A stretch of 37,436 bases of DNA from Cytophagales bacterium (GTDB lineage Bacteria; Bacteroidota; Bacteroidia; Cytophagales; Thermoflexibacteraceae): positions 1 through 37,436 of the forward strand of contig JAAFKA010000041.1 of the NCBI GenBank assembly GCA_013299115.1, given 5' to 3'. The notes under the pieces are model-generated. The model saw only the letters and a list, made by a program, of their open reading frames with translations. It had not been told where the DNA came from and searched no databases. This document shows, one piece after another, positions 1 to 6,985 of the stretch. The position numbers were made by a program, and so were the translations under genes. How positions within the stretch are numbered: the first letter of the stretch is position 1; each line of letters opens with the position of its first letter.

Positions 1-870
1 CATACACTTTGCTTGCACCTGTTAAACCTGTGATAGTCAAGCCTTTAGCTGTAATATTACCTGTTAAACCTGTGGGCTGGGTTAAACTGTAATTACTTGC
101 TGCTGTGCCTGAAATGGTATAACCTGTAATAGTAATAGGTTTGTTTGTGCCAACTGCTGCGGTTGCAAAATTGCGGACTGGTGTACCTCCCAGTGTAACA
201 TTTGCTAAGTCGGCAGTTTCTACGCCAACTAAATTGGCTGTGCCTGTGGTGGTGGCAGTTGTCAAGGCATCATACACTTTGCTTGCACCTGTTAAACCTG
301 TGATAGTCAAGCCTTTAGCTGTAATATTACCTGTTAAACCTGTGGGTTGAGTCAAGGTATAATTTCCTGCTGCTGTGCCTGAAATGGTGTAACCTGAAAT
401 GGTAATAGCAATTCCTGTACCTACATTGGCAGTTGCAAAATTGCGAACTATTGTACCTCCTAAGGTTACATTTGCTAAGTCGGCAGTTTCAACACCAACT
501 AAAGTTGCTGTGCCTGTGGTGGTGGCTGTTGTCAAAGCATCATACACTTTGCTTGCACCTGTTAAACCTGTGATAGTCAAGCCTTTGGCTGTAATATTAC
601 CTGTTAAGCCTGTGGGTTGAGTCAAGGTATAATTTGTTGCTGCTGTGCCTGAAATGGTATAACCTGTAATAGTAATAGGTTTGTTTGTGCCAACTGCTGC
701 GGTTGCAAAATTGCGAACTATTGTACCTCCCAGCGTAACATTTGCTAAGTCGGCAGTTTCTACGCCACTCAAAGCTGCTGTGCCTGTGGTGGTGGCAGTA
801 GTCAAGGCATCATACACTTTGCTTGCACCTGTTAAACCTGTGATAGTCAAAGGTTTGGCTGTTACAGAAC
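1..870 (-). repeat. 270-bp tandem coding repeats (90-residue YDG-like modules)
   Basis: The same DNA phrase, CATACACTTTGCTTGCACCT on the plus strand, recurs at 1, 271, 541 and 811, exactly 270 bp apart. The units between are nearly identical at the nucleotide level, with only scattered substitutions. This suggests recent amplification or homogenisation, and the array continues beyond the window. Confidence 0.95.
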
Positions 871-3313
871 TGCTTGGCATAGCTACATTTACATTACTTG
901 CCCCTGAACTTGACAAAACAATATTACCCGAATAAGAACCTACGGGTGCTGTTGATTTTAGGCGAATGAAAACTTGGGTACTTGCAATAGTTCCCGCAGC
1001 ACCTACGGTTACAGTATTTGTAAAAGTAGAATTATTCAAAGAAACTTCAAAGTTGGTGCTGGGCGGTGTTACCAAAATTCCTGCGGTCATATTTGCACCC
1101 GATACGTTGAAACTTGTGGAAGAGGAGGCTGTGCCATAAACAGTGCTGACTGCCGAAGGGGTGCCTGTGGTGGAAATGGTAGGGGTAGCAACAGGATTAT
1201 TAAATTGCATTATTCTATGTCCGCCTACATTGGCTACCAAAATTCTGTTGTTTACCCAATCAAATGTAACTCCTCTTGGCGATGAGAAACCATTTTGAGT
1301 TGTAGTAGAGCCTGTATTAGAAGTATAATTTGATTGCCCTAATACTGCATCTGCATTTGCCCCGTTAGTTTTTGAATTAGCATTGTTAAAACGCAATACT
1401 CTGTTATTGGTAAGGTCGCAAACATATAAATTGCCATTAAAATCTGAACTCAAACCCACGGGACCCTGCATTCTATTTTGGGTAGTGGCAGAAGTGTTTA
1501 TGCCGTAGGCTGTTTGCCCTAAAACGACATCGGAAGTGGTAACATTAGAAACAGAAAGTGCATTGTTAAATTTAACAACGCGGTGATTAGATTGTTCGGC
1601 TACCCACAAACTTGTTCCTATGATAGCAATACCAACAGGAGTAAATAAATCTGATGCTGTACTGCCTGTTGTTCCACTGCCAAAACTTACATCATAGCTT
1701 GCTCCAGAAGTGGCTTTAAGGGCAGCTTTGTTATATCGCCTGACATAATTACCTGTAGATTCGGCAACAAACAAATTGCCTTCATTATCCATTTTGATTT
1801 CAGACGGAGAACTTAGTCCAGTAAATGAACCTGTTGCAGTAGCCCCACTTGATGCACTATTGGCATTGTTGAACCATAAAACCCTACCATTTGTAAAATC
1901 TCCGACCCAAAGTCTGCCCACATTATCTACAAAAATCGCAGCAGGTTGGCTCATTTGGTTTAAGGCTGTGCCAGATGTATTGGCAGTAAAAGTGGATTGC
2001 CCAAATACTGCTTCGGCTATTGGATTGCTGCTATTGATTGGGTATGCAAAACGCAAAACTCTATTATTGCTTCTATCAGCTACATACATTTTCCCATTTG
2101 CATAATCAATGGCAATGTTTCTAACACTATTAAATTTCTGTGAGGTAGTGCCTGATGTTGCTGTAGTAAAATCTGGTTGTCCTATGACTACATCTGCATT
2201 CATTCCGTCTGTATAATTAATGGTTTTGGCTGCACCTGTGGTAAAATTGCTGGCAGTGCTATAACCTGTGCCTCCTCCATTGGTAGCATAAGGTCTGTAA
2301 TAAACCGTAGAGGCTGCGGGTAAATTTTGCACCACAATAGCAAATACGCCTGTGCTGATGTTGCCCGAAGCCACTACTTTGTTGTCTGCAAGGGTTGGGG
2401 TTGTGTTGGAGGTACTCCACACAATGCCCGTTTCTGCAATTCCTGTACCTGCGGTTACATTGCCACCCAAAACAGCCAAATAAGAGTCGACTTGGGTGTG
2501 AGTAGGTGTGGTAACAGTAGGAACAGGAGGAGCTAATCTAATGCTAAACGCAATGTGAATATAGCAACAATGCCCTGTGGCTGTTCGGCTCATTGCCACA
2601 CTTGCAGCCCCAGCTTTGGTGCTTATGCCATAATGACCAAAACCCGAAGGAACAGCAAAAGCTGTAAAATTAGTAAGGGTTTGCCCTATTCCCGCAGTTG
2701 GAATAGGTGTAGCCAATGAATGAAAACTGTCATAGAAATCAAACACCAAATCATTTGCTTGGCTGGTTACATTTAAAGTGCTGGTTGTGCCAATAGCAGG
2801 TGCAGGTGCCGACACTATACCAGATGTTGGTGTAATCTGATTTACATTTTGATAGACCGAAGCAGATACAATTTTGGTTGTATTACTGCCATTGGCATTG
2901 TTTGCTACCACGTTTGCAACTGTTGGCGTGGCACTTGTGCCTAATGCCAAAACAAAAACAGCATCATTAGCCACATTAGCATCATTGACTTCGCTGATTT
3001 TTGTCATTGAAGTTACGCCAAAAGTAGCCGAAGCAGGGGTAATGGAAGCTGCATCGGAAAAAGTTACGACCAGCAACCTATTAGTTCCCGCAGGGGCAGA
3101 GAAACTTGTGAGGGTAGTTGTGCCTGATGCAGAGGTGGCAGTGCCTAAGGCAGCAACCTGTGCGGCGGCAAGCATTGGGAGTAACACCATTGCCCAAACC
3201 ATTGGCAGGGTGCGAAAAAGCACCACTGCCAAGGTTGAAAATAACCATTGGCAAGGCAAATAAGCCACTGCCAAGGTTTGGGGCAGAAATTTTTGTTTAA
3301 TGTAGCTGTTCAT
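1..3313 (-). CDS. Large secreted NHL-propeller and YDG-repeat surface protein (N-terminal part; continues off the left edge)
   Basis: An unbroken frame runs from ATG at 3313 to the window edge, 1104 codons with no stop; I checked every codon. Residues 1-51 form an unusually long hydrophobic leader ending in LPMLAAAQ, probably a Sec signal peptide. Residues 55-255 are a Thr/Ser/Ala-rich beta domain. About 260-360 resembles a fibronectin III-like domain (TVYYRPYATN). About 370-705 holds six NHL-type blades with motifs such as LYVCDLTNNRVLRF, giving a beta-propeller. About 708-815 is an Ig-like domain. From about 815 on, a 90-residue module (KVYDALTTAT ... ITGYTISGTA) repeats three times and a fourth begins, resembling the YDG/MBG modules of filamentous adhesins. 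It is probably exported and cell-surface or extracellular; a type IX sorting domain may lie off-window. ATG37 is an alternative start. Ligand and role are unknown. Confidence 0.85.
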   Translation of the reverse strand, partial: MNSYIKQKFLPQTLAVAYLPCQWLFSTLAVVLFRTLPMVWAMVLLPMLAAAQVAALGTATSASGTTTLTSFSAPAGTNRLLVVTFSDAASITPASATFGVTSMTKISEVNDANVANDAVFVLALGTSATPTVANVVANNANGSNTTKIVSASVYQNVNQITPTSGIVSAPAPAIGTTSTLNVTSQANDLVFDFYDSFHSLATPIPTAGIGQTLTNFTAFAVPSGFGHYGISTKAGAASVAMSRTATGHCCYIHIAFSIRLAPPVPTVTTPTHTQVDSYLAVLGGNVTAGTGIAETGIVWSTSNTTPTLADNKVVASGNISTGVFAIVVQNLPAASTVYYRPYATNGGGTGYSTASNFTTGAAKTINYTDGMNADVVIGQPDFTTATSGTTSQKFNSVRNIAIDYANGKMYVADRSNNRVLRFAYPINSSNPIAEAVFGQSTFTANTSGTALNQMSQPAAIFVDNVGRLWVGDFTNGRVLWFNNANSASSGATATGSFTGLSSPSEIKMDNEGNLFVAESTGNYVRRYNKAALKATSGASYDVSFGSGTTGSTASDLFTPVGIAIIGTSLWVAEQSNHRVVKFNNALSVSNVTTSDVVLGQTAYGINTSATTQNRMQGPVGLSSDFNGNLYVCDLTNNRVLRFNNANSKTNGANADAVLGQSNYTSNTGSTTTQNGFSSPRGVTFDWVNNRILVANVGGHRIMQFNNPVATPTISTTGTPSAVSTVYGTASSSTSFNVSGANMTAGILVTPPSTNFEVSLNNSTFTNTVTVGAAGTIASTQVFIRLKSTAPVGSYSGNIVLSSSGASNVNVAMPSSSVTAKPLTITGLTGASKVYDALTTATTTGTAALSGVETADLANVTLGGTIVRNFATAAVGTNKPITITGYTISGTAATNYTLTQPTGLTGNITAKGLTITGLTGASKVYDALTTATTTGTATLVGVETADLANVTLGGTIVRNFATANVGTGIAITISGYTISGTAAGNYTLTQPTGLTGNITAKGLTITGLTGASKVYDALTTATTTGTANLVGVETADLANVTLGGTPVRNFATAAVGTNKPITITGYTISGTAASNYSLTQPTGLTGNITAKGLTITGLTGASKVY
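3197..3236. repeat. Palindromic element, copy 1, inside the signal-peptide coding region
   Basis: Inverted repeat with arms AACC-a-TTGGCA-g-GGTGC and GCACC-ac-TGCCAA-GGTT around a GAAAAA loop. It lies wholly inside the start region of the surface protein gene and encodes part of its hydrophobic leader. The same core recurs at 31462-31489. Confidence 0.8.
3243..3278. repeat. Palindromic element, copy 2, inside the signal-peptide coding region
   Basis: Inverted repeat AACC-a-TTGGCA-a-GGC, loop AAATAA, GCC-ac-TGCCAA-GGTT. Outer arms are identical to copy 1, which starts 46 bp away. The two copies encode the related peptides TLAVAYLPCQW and TLAVVLFRTLPMVW. Confidence 0.8.
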
Positions 3314-3468
3314 TTTGGTAAAATTTTGGTGTGTAAAAATTGGACAAATAAAATTGCTAAGTTTATACGTGATTTAGTTACAAAGATAGGAAAATATAGG
3401 GCAAAAATAAATAAAGTGGGGAATATTTTGAATTTTTGAACTTTTTGTTGATTACCAATTAGCCATAA

Positions 3469-3507
3469 AAAAGCAATAACATTTCTTGAAAAAATGTTAT
3501 TGCTTTT
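3469..3507 (-). terminator. Hairpin terminator of the Spy-like gene
   Basis: A perfect 16-bp stem (AAAAGCAATAACATTT and its complement) with a 7-base loop is followed on the minus strand by a T-run. It lies about 170 bp past the stop of the minus-strand gene at 3679. Confidence 0.75.
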
Positions 3508-3530
3508 AGATAGGGTGCGAAAATAAACTA

Positions 3531-3560
3531 TTGGCAGGATGCAAAAAGCACGAGGTTGCC
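3531..3560. repeat. Degenerate copy of the TTGGCA/GGTGC palindrome
   Basis: TTGGCAGGATGC-AAAAA-GCAC followed by GAGGTTGCC preserves the order of the element found at 3197-3236, but the arms no longer pair fully. GGGTGCGAAAA just upstream (3514-3524) looks like another fragment. Confidence 0.45.
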
Positions 3561-3678
3561 TAAACCAATGGTAGGGTTAGTTGTTTTTTGAGTGATTGAT
3601 TATTTACCATTTTTGAGTTTTGATAAAGAATATTTTATCAAATTATATTTTTTTTGTAAATAAAGCAAGAAATAAAGA

Positions 3679-4059
3679 CTAATCTAAATCGTCGTCATCT
3701 TCGTCATTTTCTTTGTCTTTATCCTTACTTTTTCCTTTGCCTTTGCCTCTGCCTTTCCCTTTGTTATTTTTTTTCCATTCTTTCAATTTAGCTTGCTGTT
3801 CAGGAGTCAAAATAGTTTTCACTTTAGCTCTAAATTCCTCCTTTGCTGCTTTGATGGCTGCTTTATCTTTTGGTGAAACAGCTCTGGCTGCATCTATTTT
3901 AGTTTTCCTTGCAGCAAAAGCTGCTTTAATTTGGGTTTCTTGGTCAACAGACAAGTTGAGGGCTGCTTTCCACTGTTCTATTTTACTGTTGGTGTCTTGT
4001 GCCATGCCCTGCAAAACAAAGGCGAATAAAATTGCAACAACTAAAAATAACTTTTTCAT
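3679..4059 (-). CDS. Small secreted Spy/CpxP-like helical protein with Lys/Gly tail
   Basis: A 126-residue protein beginning with a clear signal peptide (MKKLFLVVAILFAFVLQGMAQ). The mature part is a charged helical region in which LSVDQETQIKAAF (36-48) and LTPEQQAKLKEW (84-95) resemble the two LTxxQ-like motifs of Spy/CpxP periplasmic chaperones. The last 30 residues change to Lys/Gly-rich sequence followed by an Asp/Glu-rich end (DEDDDDLD), typical of low-complexity tails in Bacteroidota envelope proteins. A periplasmic or envelope-stress role is inferred from this similarity only. The gene stands alone, divergent from phaC. A possible -7 box on its strand lies at 4335-4342, which would imply a long leader of about 270 bases. 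Confidence 0.75.
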   Translation of the reverse strand: MKKLFLVVAILFAFVLQGMAQDTNSKIEQWKAALNLSVDQETQIKAAFAARKTKIDAARAVSPKDKAAIKAAKEEFRAKVKTILTPEQQAKLKEWKKNNKGKGRGKGKGKSKDKDKENDEDDDDLD

Positions 4060-4250
4060 AAGATTTATTTGTTTAAAATTTAAAGAATCACTGCCAAAAC
4101 CTTTGTACTTGTCATCCGATACTTTTGCTTTGGTGGTGCTAATTTGATATAAAAAAATAAAAATAGTTTAAAAGAAATTAAAAAAAATTTGATAATATAT
4201 TTAGAAAAGCTACCTCGTTATTTTTCAACTTCTTAAAAAAACCACAAGTT

Positions 4251-4281
4251 TTTGACTTCTTGCCATTTTTATTTACTTTTG
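4251..4281 (+). promoter_or_regulatory. Bacteroidota-type promoter for phaC
   Basis: TTTG at 4251-4254, a 19-base spacer, and TACTTTTG at 4274-4281 match the -33/-7 pattern of Bacteroidota sigma factors exactly. Transcription should begin near 4288, giving a leader of about 118 bases. Confidence 0.7.
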
Positions 4282-4284
4282 TGT

Positions 4285-4319
4285 TTAGACAATGAGGCTA
4301 AGTTAACATTATTGTCTAA
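4285..4319. promoter_or_regulatory. Inverted repeat at the phaC transcription start, possible operator
   Basis: Perfect 9-base arms TTAGACAAT (4285-4293) and ATTGTCTAA (4311-4319), 17 bases apart, begin 3 bases after the -7 box. The position suits a repressor site or a leader hairpin. No regulator gene is adjacent. Confidence 0.45.
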
Positions 4320-4405
4320 TTTTGAAAGATTTTACAAAGGTAACTAACAACTGATTATAACATTTTATAATAAATCTTACTACCAATAAACCAACTCACA
4401 ACACC

Positions 4406-5449
4406 ATGATAGAAGTATTAAAGGAATTTAGCAAAACTACCGAACAGCTTATCAAGGGCTACGAAGTATTGCAGACCGTAGAGCAAATAGACGTGGCAAC
4501 TGCCACCAAACAATTAGTTTGGCAGGAGGACAAAGTACGGCTTTTTCATTACCAAAATGATAACGTAACTTGCCCTGTCCCCATTATTATCAGCTATGCC
4601 CTTGTGAACAGGTTTGATATGATGGATTTGCAACCTGACCGCAGCCTGATACGCAAGTTGCTTAGTTTAGGCATGGATATTTACGTGATAGATTGGGGCT
4701 ACCCCACCAGAGCAGACCGTTATGTAACCCTGAATGACTACATCAACGGCTACATAGACGACTGCGTGGATTTTGTTCGCCAGCACCACAAAATAGCCAA
4801 AGTAAACCTTTTGGGCGTATGTCAAGGTGGCACTTTTTCTCTAATTTATTCGGCATTGCACCCCAACAAAGTGCAAAATTTGGTAACTTTGGTTACGCCT
4901 GTAGATTTTAGTGTAGAAGATGGTTTACTTTTCAAATGGTCAAAGCATTTAGATATAGACAAAATAGTGGACAGCAATGGCGGTTTGGTGCCTGGCGATT
5001 TTCTCAATTTTGCCTTTGATATGCTCAAACCTACGGCAAAGATGAAAAAAATGCAGTCTATCCCCGATTTGTTTGACGACAAAGCAAAATTAATGAACTT
5101 CCTCCGCATGGAGCAGTGGGTAGCCGACAGCCCTGCACAAGCAGGTGAGTGTTTTCGCCAATTTATCAAGGAATTGTACCAACAAAACAAGTTGCTCAAA
5201 GGCGAATTGGTATTGGGAGGCAAAAAAGTAAACCTCAAAAATATAACTATGCCTATCCTTACCATTTATGCAGCCGAAGACCACTTAGTTCCGCCATCGG
5301 CTACCAAACCTCTCAATGATGCCGTTGGTTCTACGGACAAAACTCTTTATGAGTTCCCTGGCGGACATATTGGCGTGTTTGTAGGGGCAAGGTCGCAAAA
5401 AGAATTAGGTCCTACGATTTCGAAGTGGTATATGGAAAGAAGTAAGTAA
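4406..5449 (+). CDS. phaC: Class III-type polyhydroxyalkanoate synthase subunit PhaC
   Basis: A 347-residue alpha/beta hydrolase that polymerises 3-hydroxyacyl-CoA into storage polyester at granule surfaces. The lipase-like box is GVCQGG (137-142) with Cys139 as nucleophile. Asp292 (AAEDHLVPP) and His321 (PGGHIGVFVG) complete the triad, each about ten residues before the known Allochromatium PhaC residues Cys149, Asp302 and His331. Length and the DWGYPTRAD segment fit the short class III/IV catalytic subunit rather than the roughly 590-residue class I enzyme. Such subunits normally need PhaE or PhaR; neither gene, nor phaA/phaB, is in the window. It has its own promoter at 4251-4281. Confidence 0.9.
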   Translation: MIEVLKEFSKTTEQLIKGYEVLQTVEQIDVATATKQLVWQEDKVRLFHYQNDNVTCPVPIIISYALVNRFDMMDLQPDRSLIRKLLSLGMDIYVIDWGYPTRADRYVTLNDYINGYIDDCVDFVRQHHKIAKVNLLGVCQGGTFSLIYSALHPNKVQNLVTLVTPVDFSVEDGLLFKWSKHLDIDKIVDSNGGLVPGDFLNFAFDMLKPTAKMKKMQSIPDLFDDKAKLMNFLRMEQWVADSPAQAGECFRQFIKELYQQNKLLKGELVLGGKKVNLKNITMPILTIYAAEDHLVPPSATKPLNDAVGSTDKTLYEFPGGHIGVFVGARSQKELGPTISKWYMERSK

Positions 5450-5642
5450 TTTTGAATGTTGAATGTTGAACATTTTTTGAGAATGAAAATGACTTTGGCA
5501 GTGGCTGGTAGCAACTCAGCTTTTTGCCCTGCCAACAGCTGTTTTCAAAAATTTATTAGTTGTTATTGCCCTCTCAAAAACTCTTTTTCATAAACTAAGA
5601 TGATAATAACCAAACAATATTTGTAAGCACAAGCAACAAGAC

Positions 5643-6470
5643 ATGAATTTTTTTCAAAAAGTAATAAAAAAAATAAGGGCAGTCCAATCTCGTCGTTCTA
5701 ATCTCCGTTATGAGTTAGCAGCCAAAGGTATGCTACTCTCAGATAACGAAAGAAAAATTGCGGGATTGCACAATATCAATAAAGGCAAAAGATGTTTTAT
5801 TATTGGCAACGGACCCAGTCTGAATTTATTAGATTTGTCTTTGCTCAAAAACGAATACACTTTTGGGGTCAATGCTATTTATACCAACTACGAAAAGATG
5901 GGATTTTATCCTACTTATTATGTCGTAGAAGATTTTTTGGTAGCAGAAGACAGAGCATCAGAGATTAATGATTACAACAAAAGTGACGTAAAGTTTTTTG
6001 GCAATTATCTCCGTTACTGTCTCAAACCAGACGACACAACAGTATTGCTCAACGTGATTTTGGATTACAGTGACTATTCTAATTTTCCACACTTTTCTGA
6101 AAATTTGCTCCAGCGTCTTTGGGTGGGAGGCACAGTTTCTTATCTCTGTATGCAAATTGCATTTTACATGGGCTTTTCAGAAATCTATTTAATTGGTTTT
6201 GACCATACGTATCATATCCCAAAAGATGCCACGATGGGAGCAAATCATGTCATTACTTCCGAATCAAATGATGTTAATCATTTTAATGCTGCGTATTTCG
6301 GTAAGGGCAAACGATGGCACGACCCTATGCTCTATCGCATGGAAAAAGCTTATCGCAAAGCCCGAATGACTTACGAAAGCCACAATAGACTCTTGCTCAA
6401 CGCCACATCAGGCGGAAAATTAGAAATTTTTGAAAGAGTAGATTACAATACTTTATTTAAAAATAAATGA
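5643..6470 (+). CDS. DUF115-like (MptE/glycosyltransferase-fold) protein
   Basis: A 275-residue cytosolic protein. After a basic N-terminus, residues 49-60 carry [13 protein letters not shown], the GNGPSL nucleotide-binding signature shared by DUF115/MptE-like proteins and GT42 sialyltransferase-like folds. It is followed by FGVNAIY and later by [14 protein letters not shown], also characteristic of DUF115. In surface polysaccharide contexts such proteins are treated as sugar transferases, while MptE itself is a pterin diphosphokinase; the substrate cannot be told here. The stop codon overlaps the start of nuoB by 4 bp (ATGA at 6467-6470), so the two are probably co-translated despite having no known functional link. 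I see no clear promoter just upstream. Confidence 0.7.
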   Translation: MNFFQKVIKKIRAVQSRRSNLRYELAAKGMLLSDNERKIAGLHNINKGKRCFIIGNGPSLNLLDLSLLKNEYTFGVNAIYTNYEKMGFYPTYYVVEDFLVAEDRASEINDYNKSDVKFFGNYLRYCLKPDDTTVLLNVILDYSDYSNFPHFSENLLQRLWVGGTVSYLCMQIAFYMGFSEIYLIGFDHTYHIPKDATMGANHVITSESNDVNHFNAAYFGKGKRWHDPMLYRMEKAYRKARMTYESHNRLLLNATSGGKLEIFERVDYNTLFKNK

Positions 6471-6967
6471 AAACAGGGGCATCAAGTATTATCATCAGCA
6501 ATTTAGATGACTTGTTAGACTGGGCAAGATTGGCTTCGATGTGGCCTATGGGTTTTGGGTTGGCGTGCTGTGCCATAGAAATGATGTCGACCTACGCATC
6601 TCATTATGACCTCGATAGATTAGGCATTTTCCCACGAAATTCGCCTCGTCAATCAGATGTCATGATAATTTCAGGCACAGTTACATTCAAAATGGCAGAC
6701 CGTATTTACAGGCTTTACGAACAAATGCCTGAACCTCGCTATGTAATTTCGATGGGTAGCTGTGCCAACTGTGGAGGTCCTTACTGGGAACATGGCTATC
6801 ATGTAGTCAAGGGCGTAGATACAATTATTCCTGTAGATGTGTATGTGCAGGGTTGCCCACCACGCCCAGAGGCTCTGATTGCTGGATTTTTGAAGTTGCA
6901 ACAAAAAATAATGGACAAACAAACTCAATCTACCCCTACGTTGTTGCAAAAAGTGTTGCGAGGATAA
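6467..6967 (+). CDS. nuoB: NADH-quinone oxidoreductase subunit B (stand-alone copy)
   Basis: A 166-residue NuoB/PSST subunit of complex I, which carries the terminal [4Fe-4S] cluster N2 next to the quinone site at the cytoplasmic face of the membrane. The ligands are present: Cys34-Cys35 ([10 protein letters not shown]), Cys99 (GSCANCGG) and Cys130 (VQGCPPRPE). Conserved segments around the cluster ([23 protein letters not shown]) are intact, so it should be functional. Neither nuoA nor nuoC/D flanks it; the upstream neighbour is the DUF115-like gene with a 4-bp overlap. It may be a paralogue or a dispersed member of a split nuo set. Confidence 0.92.
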   Translation: MKTGASSIIISNLDDLLDWARLASMWPMGFGLACCAIEMMSTYASHYDLDRLGIFPRNSPRQSDVMIISGTVTFKMADRIYRLYEQMPEPRYVISMGSCANCGGPYWEHGYHVVKGVDTIIPVDVYVQGCPPRPEALIAGFLKLQQKIMDKQTQSTPTLLQKVLRG

Positions 6968-6985
6968 ATTATTTATTTACCTAAT

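Larger units (their letters stand above)
3314..3678. other. Gene-free stretch: upstream region of the surface gene, terminator and a decayed palindrome
   Basis: This 365-bp AT-rich gap contains a possible minus-strand -7 box (CAAAGATA on the plus strand, 3381-3388) for the surface gene without a well-spaced -33 box, a strong hairpin at 3469-3507 and a degenerate palindromic element at 3531-3560. I see no plausible gene. Confidence 0.7.
4060..4405. other. Intergenic region between the Spy-like gene and phaC
   Basis: This 346-bp AT-rich stretch holds the phaC promoter (4251-4281) with an inverted repeat overlapping the expected transcription start (4285-4319), and a possible minus-strand -7 box at 4335-4342 (CAAAGGTA on the plus strand). 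The rest shows no convincing gene. Confidence 0.65.

Noticed and set aside
141-3300. Several plus-strand open frames of 60-129 codons
   Set aside because: They lie antisense to one unbroken 1104-codon minus-strand frame with signal peptide and clear domains, and repeat with its 270-bp period.
3531-3580. Attachment site or inverted end of a mobile element
   Set aside because: It is better explained as a decayed member of the TTGGCA/GGTGC palindrome family; no transposase or partner end is nearby.
3713-4147. Plus-strand 144-codon frame rich in Leu, Pro and Phe
   Set aside because: It is antisense to the Lys/Gly-rich Spy-like gene, whose signal peptide and LTPEQQ motifs are convincing.
5472-5600. 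Small plus-strand frame of about 36 codons after phaC
   Set aside because: Cys/Ser-rich composition, no promoter or leader and no protein-like pattern.
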